Part shown: positions 36,258-46,600 of the stretch, in pieces
How positions within the stretch are numbered: the first letter of the stretch is position 1
Layout of the letters: every line of letters starts with the position of its first letter
Source: Epinephelus fuscoguttatus
Taxonomy: Eukaryota; Chordata; Actinopteri; Perciformes; Serranidae
DNA length: 64,000 bases
Direction of reading: 5' to 3'
Assembly (NCBI RefSeq): GCF_011397635.1
Contig: NC_064767.1
Span: 6,581,501-6,645,500, forward strand
Translations under genes and position numbers: made by a program
The notes under the pieces: generated by a model
The model's input: only the letters and a program-made list of their open reading frames with translations
Databases searched by the model: none
What the model was told of the DNA's origin: nothing

Positions 36258-38270
36258 CATTACCGACCCATAAGACTCATACTAACCTTGTCCTCCTCAC
36301 CCATGAATCTCTCAAATCCAGTATCTCGCTAAATCTCTCATCACTGTAAACCTTGACTGTCATTTCCAAACTTCAACACCTCATTATCCAGACTCCTTAA
36401 AACCCTTAGTATTGTAACCCCTGTAGTCCTTTGACCCTAAACCCTTTACCCCTTTAAGTCCCCAGTGTCCTAAACCCTTAACCTGTAACTCCCACACCCT
36501 TTTACCCAAACCCTGTTTTGGAACTAGAGCCATAGATAGACAGAAAGTTTGGTCAGGTTGGACTGTGGCAGCCTGTGGCTGTTTCTGCTCTAACGGGGTA
36601 TGTGAGTGGACTGCACGGCTGCTTTTTAGAAAGCTGTAGGATTAAAGTGTTTATAAGCACAACTCATAACATGCCATATAAAGGACATACTCGTAATACT
36701 AACAGCCAAAATATGAGGGTAATAAGGTTTATTGGAAAACCATGCAAAACTCAATCAAGGTTCAGTCTACAGCGCGATAGAGTTTTGCTGTTAAAGTCAG
36801 ATTTGGATAAAGGTGATGTCATATTTTTTATAGCAAAGGTAGGTTTTTTGTCATTTGAGTAATACCAATTAGTCAAGCTCTTGTCAGTTCTTTGTGGTGT
36901 TCTCTAACTCTTTAGTGGGGAGTGTTGAAAAGCAGTTTTTTGCTTCCCTCTGGTTGGAAGTTTCTCTGGTTTTAAGTCTGCTTCACTTCTGTGTGGTGTG
37001 GTCAGAAATGCTCTCTTGCACTGTTGTAACCACGCTCAGCAGTGATGTCACTGCGTACTGACGCACCCTTGAGTACACGACACATCAGAGAAACTAAAAC
37101 ACTTATGTCTGATTCAGACTACACAATATCAGTTCAGTTAAAGCCTGATCTGGCTGTTGTAGGATGTCTGCTCGGATCGGGAACAACAATGAGCGTCAGC
37201 CGAATTGATCCCAGCTGCTGAACGTTCTCCAAAACACTACCTCTAAATTATTAAATACAACCTTGCCTACTTTATTGCTCTATTACTGCCACACCACTTA
37301 ACTTTTATGTTGACAGAGTTGCACTCTAGCTGTGGTCCTCCACACCAGTTGCCAAGTAGCAGGATTGCAGCACTAACATTGGTGTTACTGTAAGACTATA
37401 ATGATCAAACTCCATTTATCTATGGCTCTGCCCACCACTAGTTTGACCCCTACCCCGTCTTACAGCAGTGATGTAATGGTGACCAAGTCTAACCCCATGA
37501 GACCCCTTGAAAATATAACAAAGAAAAAAAAAACGCACAATGTATAGTTGATGTATAGATGTTGTACTATAACTGTATTGGACCATCTGTATGATATCTT
37601 CTATCTGATCTGTCTATTGGACCATTGTGTTGATGCTACTGTACTATAGACCACACGCACTACAATATCACCCAAACCAGAGACATTTGGGCTGGTTCTG
37701 GCACTCCTGGGGGCTCCAGCGGCTCCAGTCGTTGTCACTTGTTAGTAATAGGTAACTGTCTAATAGTCATAGTATATAGTTGAACCTCCTTCATCTCAAC
37801 ATAAAGAAAAATTGACAACTGGAGCTGTCTGAGCCGTCCCTGGCCGGTTTTACTTGTGCTAGACCAATCAAAAAATTTGGCTACCTCAGTGCCAGAACCA
37901 ACCCACATCATTGCCGGGTGGTTCCCGGCCCAGCTCTGGCCCAGAACCCTATATCTGAGAGTTGTGCCACTGAATTTACTGGAGGCCTCGATAAGTTGTA
38001 AAAGGAGACCCTCCTCATTGAAGCAGGAGACTCTGCCCTCCTCCACGTCCAATAGCAGCTCTGTTAGTTTTAGAAAACATCTTTTTGGTTCATTTCACTC
38101 TCCACTGTGGTTCAACAGAAGATTTTAATATGATGCCAAGAGTTTAATGTTTATATTTTAAATATAAGATTGGAGATGTGCAGCAGTCTGGGTAAACTAA
38201 TGTTTGAGATGACTGTTGCCCTGTTAGCAAAGCTATAACTAACAATTGTTTTTATTATTGCCTTATCTGA

Positions 38271-38492
38271 GGAGAGAATCCCTGTACACTCACTGTCCTA
38301 TTACTTGCAAATACCTTTATTTAAATACGCAACACTTAAGCGCTCAGACTTTCATCATGTAAAATGAAGAAACAAAGTACATTCCCAAACACGTATGCTC
38401 TGTGTTCCTTTACTTTACCTGATACAGAAGCATTGTGTTTTTAAATAGAGTTTATTGCAAGTAATAGGACAGTGTGTGGGAATTCTCTTCTC
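38271..38492. repeat. Foldback inverted repeat
   Basis: ACTGTCCTATTACTTGCAA near 38296 is mirrored by TTGCAAGTAATAGGACAGT near 38455. The match extends outward imperfectly through GGAGAGAATCCC and GGGAATTCTCTTCTC and inward through TTTATTTAAA and TTTAAATAGAG. The arms are about 50 bases each with a loop of about 120. It is either a MITE or a transcribed hairpin if the pdxk 3'UTR extends across it. Confidence 0.75.
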
Positions 38493-39149
38493 TTACCTAT
38501 GGACATTTTACTCCTACACATCTGTCTACAAGTTATTGAAGGTGTGAATGAGCCTCCATGTTCTACTTTTTGTCCATAAAATTACATAAATTTGTCACTA
38601 TTTAGCAGAGGGCAAGGTGACTTCTCCAGCCAGTTATCCAAAACCAAAAATCTTTTGGTTTTGGACAAAAGCAAATATCATTTGGCAAAAGATACTCAGT
38701 TTACATTGCTGTAAAACAGCAAATCTTCACATTTGAGAAGCTGAAACCAACACATATTTGACATTTTTGCATGACAATGTTTCAATCGATTATCAAAAGT
38801 GTTTACGAGCGAAGCTGTTGCATGTTTGATATGACTGTTACCACACTGTTAAAGCACTGGATATATGAGCTCTAACTTATTAAGTTTGCGATCTAGCCTG
38901 TCTTACCCCAGAAAATCTTTTTACTATAACTAAAATTTTGATTTCAGAAAATCACATTTTACACACAACACACTCTGTTTGCTGGCTCACTCAGTAGCTA
39001 ACTTTGCTACCTTGAAGCAATAATTTTGACTCCTCCAAGCTTGTTGGCAGATTTGATTTTACAGTCAGTCTAAAGTCATGTGAGGAAATGAAGCTACTTG
39101 TAGTTCAATTAATGCTAAATTCTAAATGGCTACCATGGCACTGCATTTT

Positions 39150-39312
39150 TTATCAGGCATCAAAATGTTCTGTTGTCCACAGTGGAGTGAATAGATAGTA
39201 ATGAGGTGAGAAGAACATGACATGCGACAGTGGTCATGAGCTGGTTTCAAACCAGTGATGTCGCAAGAACTCGGCATGTGCCTTAGCCCGATGAGCTACC
39301 AGGGCGCCACAG
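39150..39312 (-). mobile_element. tRNA-derived SINE
   Basis: Read on the minus strand from 39312, the sequence begins GGCGCCCTGGTAGCTCATCG, with an A-box-like TGGTAGCTCATCGGG. A B-box-like GGTTTGAAACC follows about 50 bases on, then GCATGTCATGTTCTTCTCAC, resembling the tRNA-unrelated part of a common fish SINE. It does not fold as a functional tRNA (no clean acceptor pairing). The 3' limit is approximate. Confidence 0.65.
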
Positions 39313-42300
39313 GAGATGAGATTTTAATGAGATTTTAACTTTTTTTAAGCTTTTTTCCCCCTCTTTGTTTCCTGCTTTGAATGTTCAGTAATATTTAAAA
39401 ATCAGGAAACAGCTAAAATTTTAACTTTTCTTGGTAACAACATACACTTTTGGAAAGTATAAATCAAATAACCAGAGGCTGAAAAAATAAATAAATAAAT
39501 CCAGATGTCATCAGTGTCCCACCTGAGCTGGATGTAAGGTTCTGGGCAGGCCAGTGTAATTCTGTACTGCTGTTGTTTCTCTATGGACTGTACTGTGATA
39601 CTGCCTTAGGAACCTAACATCATAACACCACAATACTGCTCACTGAGGGAGAGGTGGAGAGGGGGAGGAGGAAGGAAACATGAGATGTCTTAAATGTAGG
39701 TACTTTTGACTGCAAATTTCTGTTCTACAGTGCACCTGAAATCAGGAAGAATTGAGATTGCATATGCTAAAATTTTCTGTTTAAAGCTATATATAAAAAC
39801 ATTTTTAAGGCTGCAAGTAATATTTTCAATTAACCAATGAATCATTTGGTTTATAAAATGACTTAAAACTTACTTCAAATTGCTTTTTTTTTTCAACTAA
39901 CAATTCAAAATCAAAAGATATTGAATTTGCAATAATATAAAACAGAGAAAGAAACTTATTCAAACAGTAATTTTAATTTTATGTGGAACAGCTTATTCTT
40001 CATTTGAGCACCCAAATTTTCCGCATCTTGACTTTATAGACTCAAAGGTGATCTGAAAACACTTCTCGAACTAATTGTTGGGGGGGTGGGGGGGTGCAGT
40101 CTCATTTTTAAAAAATTGCAATAGTTCGTATTGATTTTTGTACTCGTGCAGTTATATTGTGCCAACGTAGCGCTGATTGTCATATCAATAACAGACTGCT
40201 GCGTCTGTGCGCTTGGCCAACCAGCTTTAAGCTCTGCTATAATCCACATGTGCACTATCCAATCCTCTGCTTCCTGCAAACAAACCAGTCAGCTGTACTA
40301 TTGGGTCAAAATGTGTCTACTTGTTGTGTCTGTGTGTGTTGTGTGTGAGAGAGTGTCTGCACATGTGTGTGTATATAAATGTCCTTTATGGTCACAGGGT
40401 TTTGTGTGTATGTGTGTGAACTGAAAGAGGAAAATCCCTGAAAAGTAAAGATAGGGGATGAGGGAGGAGGAGGGTTAAAAAACAAACAAAAAAAAAAAAG
40501 ATAGGATCAGTGTACATGAGAAGGGGAGGTGAGGTATATTCAAGAGGACAATCATTCTGTGATGTTACGCAGTGTTGCACAACTCCCTTTTCTCCTATCT
40601 GCAAAAAAACAGGTTTTTGTTCGGGACCTGTTTAAAGGGGGATTGAATCTTTAACGTTTCCTTGATGCCTCACGTCCCCTCTTTCTCTTCCTCCACCTCC
40701 ACCCATCCACATGCACATACATCAGTCCTCCGCCCCACCCGCCTCCATACAGTGCCAGTTGTCGTGTCTGTATCGCTAGTTTTTAAACCTTGCTGTTTGT
40801 GTGTTAGATGGTTATACTGTACCCTGACTTCCCCCTATCTCTCTGCTCGATTGTCCCTACTGTCCCAGCTTTCAATGCTGGTCTCAACCCGCCTCTATCT
40901 CCACCTGCTTGCCGTGTCCTCTGTAATACAACTGAACTTCCCTGCACTCTTGTTAAAGAAAATAAGCTGCTGTTACCTACCCTGCTTTCAGTAACTCTTC
41001 CTCCATTCTAACTGCTGCTGTTTAACTACGCTGCATCCGAATTCCTCCGCTTAACATTTGGATTGAGTTGCACCAGCTCTTCATATATCTTTCACTATCT
41101 TTAGTGCTGAAAGTCCCTCCAAAGTTCTTAGTAACTACTAGAAAGCTTCAAACGTGTTTTTTACTAAATCAAGTTGCACCATTAGAGCTTCAGAAATGTT
41201 TCAATTCAAACCTTACTAATGTGTAAATTGGGTGTTGAGAAATATCCTAATCAAAAGCAATCAACTATGAAAACAGGGAATCACTGTGCAGCACAAGCTG
41301 TGACAAAATGACATTTGCAAGAGGCCAAATTACATATTAAACTTAATCAATCCTTTGTAAATAAGAGTAGAAGTTTGCTTATTCATGTATGAATACATGG
41401 AGAACTTTTTTGTCTAATGAAATCACACCTACAAGTCCTGACAAAGCAGATTCAGGTTGTTTTTTTTTTTTTTATGTTAAACACACAAATGATACTTTTT
41501 TTCTAATGTTATTGGCGTAACATTTTGTGGCATGAGGAATACTGTGTTTCTGGTGAAATTAAATTTAATGTTTCATCAGTTAACATAAGAAATGAACATC
41601 ATTTTGAAGTGTCAGGTCACTCAATCTTGTATGTCACTCCAAATTGACAGGCTAATGTTAGTGCTGTCATTTAGCTAGTTCAGTTAGCTAACAGTACACA
41701 GTGTGACAGCTACGCCTGGCAGTTACCTGTTACAAAAAAGTTAAATTCCTCTTACAAATCTTTATGCCACTTAATCTAATAACTAAATTCCTTCCTAAAA
41801 TCTACTTCTGCACAGAACTACATACTTCTTACCTGCGATGCTTGAATAAGGAAATCATAATATGTCTTAAAATCAGCCTAAAGTTGGTTAAAAATTATCC
41901 TGAAAAGGTTGTAAAAAGCATAAGATTGAAGTGTCTGATACCTGTCGACACCTTGTAGTGAAGCCTTTATGATATGTTTGAACAGCTGGTGCAACCGGCT
42001 GCTGGTTACTAATGAACTAGAGAACATGGTTGCCTTTGGGCCCGATCACACAGGTTGGCACACTGCACTCTCTCTTAATGCTACTCATAATATTGATTGT
42101 TTGAAGTTTGTTTCAGTAACTGTTGTGAAGTGATGAAACATTTACTTGACCACCACAATTGTCAGAATACAGCCTTTTGTTACCTGGAACTTATATGTTC
42201 TTCAGCCCAGCATGTTAAAAAAAAGGAGCTTAAAGCTGGGATGTTGATGCTTCATGGGATTGGCAGTACAAGCAACCTTTTCACGTTACCTTGATTACGC

Positions 42301-42905
42301 TTTAAGACTTGTGTGATTTGACGAAAATGGGTGATTTCTTCTACAAAAAAACCCTTCCCAAACCACAAAGGAAACTGAAAACAGCAGTCAAATTTTATAA
42401 AATGTCTCACTTTTTTAAGGTTACCGGGAGATTGGATGGTCAAACAACAACCAAGCAGGACTTCAAATGTTTCACTCACACTGTAGACTGACTTGTAAAG
42501 ACAACAGTGAGAGCTGTCCTGTGTGATCGGGCCCTTTACATCTGTTTGTCTGTAATTTAGATGGATACAAGTGACCCCACCCTCCCATGTGCTTGATGCT
42601 CACTATGCTTTCCCCCCACTCATATCTCCCCACCTCTGTGCACCTGTTGTGATAGACCCCTCCCTCCTCTCATCCCCGTCTGTCTGGTTACAAAATGTCT
42701 GCCACTAAAAAACAGCAACGGCCCAACTGTCTGTCTTCGACCGTGGTCCTCTCCTCTCCTCCTGACTGACAGTTTCGTCTCCGCCATCTTGTTTTTTCTG
42801 TTCTTGGTGGCCAAAACAAAAACGAGGAAATGTAATAATCATTGTTTGGTAACTGTTTTTAGTGCTATGTTTTTGGAGCGTTACGAGTATTTTCTAACAT
42901 GTTAC

Positions 42906-43001
42906 AATAAAAGATTGTAGTGTACAAATTCACATTTATAAAATATATATATATAAATATATATAGATATATATGAGAAATGTATGTTCTAATGCAATAA
43001 A
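42906..43001 (+). terminator. pdxk: Two poly(A) signals, candidate end of pdxk transcript
   Basis: AATAAA occurs at 42906-42911 and again at 42996-43001. They are separated by an (AT)-rich run and follow about 250 bases of non-repetitive sequence. They lie about 690 bases from the convergent klhl10-like stop codon. Confidence 0.5.
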
Positions 43002-43099
43002 GAGAGATTAAGAATTATGAAAAATGGATTGATCTGATTATTATTTTTATTTTACATTATGTTACTTATGTGTGTCAAGTCTTCACTCCTTGCTGTTAA

Positions 43100-43195
43100 A
43101 GGGTCTGGTGTGAAGGAGTTAGTGGCATCTAGCTGTGAGGTTGCAGATTGCAGCCAACTGAAACTTCTCCCATGTGACAAGCATGTAGGAGAATT
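43100..43195. repeat. Truncated copy of the GTGGCATCTAGCGGTGAGG-type element
   Basis: GGGTCTGGTGTGAAGGAGTT followed by AGTGGCATCTAGCTGTGAGG and GATTGCAGCCAACTGAAACT aligns with 20197-20275. Only the left end of the element is present. Confidence 0.65.
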
Positions 43196-43489
43196 AATGA
43201 AGAACTGCTAAATCATATTAATGAATGCTCATAAAGACCTATTTATAGGTGGTGAGCTAATTTAGACCTAATAGGCTGTTACCTTTATTCAAATCCACAT
43301 CTTTTAGTTAGTAAATTACAGGTATTGTCACTTTATTAAACTATTGATCCAGGTCCCAATCTGTGGAGTTATTTTCCTTTTACCAGAAAAAAATCTGTTA
43401 CCTCTGTCCCCTAGGCCACAAAAAATCTGTCACAAATCAGTTGCATACTTGATAATACTGAACTACCTGAATTATAAGGCTATAACTTG

Positions 43490-43640
43490 GTGAAGTTTAC
43501 TCAATTACTGTACCTAAGTACTAATTCAAGGTTCTTGAGTATTTCCATTTTATGCAACTTTATGCTTCTACTCCACTACATCTTGGGCAAATATTGCACT
43601 TTTTACTCCACTAATATTTATTTGACAGCTTCAGTTTAAA
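43490..43640. repeat. GAGTATTTCCATTTTATG-type dispersed repeat
   Basis: CTTGAGTATTTCCATTTTAT, then TTCTACTCCACTACATCTTG, then TTTTTACTCCACTAATATTT, matches copies near 655-745 and 54980-55200. It supplies the minus-strand AATAAA at 43622-43617, the nearest poly(A) signal after the klhl10-like stop codon. Confidence 0.7.
43617..43622 (-). terminator. Poly(A) signal of klhl10-like gene
   Basis: AATAAA on the minus strand, 71 bases after the stop codon, inside a dispersed repeat. It is the first canonical signal downstream. Confidence 0.5.
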
Positions 43641-43692
43641 GATTCAGATTTATACAAAATATAAATACACATCTAGATGAGGGTTGACATGG

Positions 43693-46600
43693 TTATGACA
43701 GGTATGCAGCAGTGAAGGGGCATCGCTCCACCACACAGCAGCTGAGGTCGCTGCAGGGCACCTCCATGTCCTGGACGACGGACCACGCGTTAGTCTTTTC
43801 ATCATAGCGCTCCACCTTAGAGATGATGCCATAATCGTTCAGCCCTCCAACCACATACAGCTGGTCCTCCAACACAGCGATGCCAAAGCTGCTGCGAGGG
43901 TTAATCATGTGATTCACCATACTCCACTGGTTTGATTGTGGATCATAAGCGATGACTCTGCTCGTATGTGAAGTTTCTCTTAGGCCACCAACCTGGGAGA
44001 GGAATGGTGAAACATTTAAATCTTTTATACCACAATGGAAAAATACTCCAGTACAGGTAAAAGCTCAACCCCAACACCAAGAATTTTTTTGTCTAGCCAC
44101 CAAAAAAGTCTGTTTATGTCAATTTATGGTATAAATTCAGTTTTACAGCCTTCTATGAAATGCCAGAATATAATTCTATTTTTGTTTTGGCCTACAAAGG
44201 TCCAGTTAACATCTCCCCACTACTCCTTTTCCACCAACATGAAACTGGTTCTGTCTCTGTTCCTGCACCTAAGCTGAATCATTCAGAGCATTTTGACCAA
44301 AAAACAAAAATGCTCAGAACCTGAAAGTTAGTTCTCAGCTGGAACCAAAAAAAACAGTTTTTTCTTGACATGAAGCACAAACTGATGATAACAGTGGGTG
44401 TGTGAAGCCATGAAAATGAAGCCATGAATGAGATCAGAAAAGGTCTAAATTGATGACTTAAAGGAGGAAGAAAAGTAGATAAATAGAGATTTATAATGAA
44501 ATGATACACCAACGACCAAACTGAAGATACAGTGAATGGTGCATGAGGTCCAAAGACCATGGGTGTCTTCATATTGAACATAATAAAAGGTCAGCAAGAG
44601 CCAAAATGAAAATAAAAGGTCAAAAGACCAAACAGAAATTAAGATCATTGAAGACCAACTTACATAGAATGTTGAAAAGAAAATAAGGCCCAGCAACCAA
44701 GCAGAAATTTAAATCAGCAATGACAAACAGAAATTGATGGTCTGGTGACAGAACAGAAAATATCATGAATGGAGAGGTCTTAGCAAAGCAGTGGGAGTGG
44801 GATAGAGAGAGAATTGTGAATGAATATAGCATCAAGAACCACGATTTTTCTACCATTGTTTACCACCACTGTGCATTTCCAATGACCTCTGTTGACGACA
44901 CTTCCGAAATTACAATGGTTCTGCTCAAAAGTGCTGGAAACGCAGGCAGGTTCACTATAGAGCACCAACGTTCCAGGAATCATGAACAGAACTAGTTCAG
45001 GAACCATCGCTCATTTGGTGGAAAAGCAGTACATGTGTAACTTGTGTGTAGATGTAGAATGTAAATAGGCACTCAGGTCATTACAACCCCCAAAATCCCA
45101 GAACGCCCCCATGTTGAATCCATGTTTTGATTTCAGTCCATTCCTATCTCGTTTGTTTCGGGGTATCTAAGTGTGCTGACATCAATGTGTTGTGCTCTGC
45201 TTACTACATAGATTTGGTCTTTGTAGGCGATGGCCAGAGTCGCGTCATACCCATTTCCCATGGGGGTGATCAGTGTCCACTGGTTGGCGTGAGGGTCGTA
45301 GCACTCAGCAGTTGACAGAGGTTCAGCCCAGTTGAAGCCACCGCAAATGTACACCTAGAAAAAATTCGATATGACGATGTCAGTTATTGATAGTCATGCT
45401 GCCACATGTACACATCTGCATCACTGCAACAAGGCAGGGAGTTAAACCACTGGAGGTCTGCACAAAAACATTCCCAGCTGCTGTTGGATTGCTCTTTAAG
45501 GTCCTCAGTTCCACCTACCTTGCCGTGCAATGTCGTGGCGCTGGCATTGCTCCTGTATTCATGCATTGGTGCAATCAGAGTCCACTGGCTGGTGTCAGGC
45601 TGGTATCGTTCTGCAGTTTTGAGTCTTCCACTTTTATTACAGCCTCCCATGGCATATATGCAGCCATCCAGTGCAACCACGCTGACATAGCAGCGGACTA
45701 AGCGCATTGACCCCACGTTTTGCCAGGTTTGGGTGACAAGGTCAAGCTTTCGTACACTTCTTAAATATTTAAACCCATCATAGCCTCCGACACAGTAGAC
45801 AAATCCATTGAGGAAGACGCATCCGTGGAACATTCGAGGAGCCTCTCTGCTGTTGTTCACTGTCACCCAGCTGTCAGCTCGAACATTATATAAATGAATC
45901 CTGTTGGTTGGAGCATCATTCATCCAACCACCAATAGCCAACAGCACAGCAGACGGCAGGCGTGTGCGGGTCAGAGGTCTCCTTGTTTTGGACTTAAGCA
46001 GGGTGTTTAGGGTGTGGATCACCATGGTCCTGCATAATGGACTCTTCATCACCAGAGCATTCACCATCACAGTATTGACCAAGTACTTACTGGACATTAA
46101 CAGCAGGCGCACCTGGACAGAGACAAGGAGACTGTTAGAGATATCAGCCCCTGAAAGGATAATTTAGTGTAGACACTCCACTGGCTATTAATGTTTTTAA
46201 AAGTAGTTAATACCTTGTTCTCTTATACAAATATAGGCAACCAGTTGGAGGCAAAAAACACAACCTTGTATACCATGGCCATCACCAAAGGAAAAAGATA
46301 TGTTTAAATCATCATCTGTTTTCCAAAGCTTACTTGATGTCTGTTTTTGCTTGAGACAACTGAAACAAGGGTTTATAGGCCCTGAAAATTACAAGGCCTA
46401 TAAAAATAATTAATTCCCCTTTGGAAGTTTTCCTGTTTTATCGTTTTACAGTGTTGAAGCAAAAAGAATTTAATGTTGCTTGTTTTTTGAAACTAAATAA
46501 AATTTTCTCCCCAGTTTGTAAAACAGTTGACCAATCAGAGCTTTGAATGGGGGACACAATCTTCCTGTGCTATGGTTGCAAAAATAGCAACATCTGTGCA

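Larger units (their letters stand above)
36258..43020 (+). other. pdxk: Probable long pdxk 3'UTR / downstream region
   Basis: No credible coding exon occurs between the pdxk stop and the next gene. The stretch 42640-42910 ends in two poly(A) signals and has none of the repeat character of its neighbours, which suggests it is the mRNA end. This would give a 3'UTR of about 6.7 kb, comparable with the long 3'UTR of mammalian PDXK. Within it are a foldback element (38271-38492), inverted repeats (37689-37904), a tRNA-derived SINE (39150-39312) and a G tract near 40080. Earlier cleavage is not excluded. Confidence 0.45.

Noticed and set aside
36350-36530. CCCTAA/AACCCTTA-like strings suggesting interstitial telomere repeats
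   Set aside because: The motifs are irregular and not in tandem TTAGGG register; more likely C-rich 3'UTR sequence.
37735-38052. 105-codon open frame on the minus strand in the pdxk 3' region
   Set aside because: No known domain, and it overlaps an inverted repeat; treated as chance.
39235-39312. Functional tRNA gene on the minus strand
   Set aside because: A and B boxes are recognisable, but acceptor and anticodon stems do not pair properly and a SINE-type tail follows.
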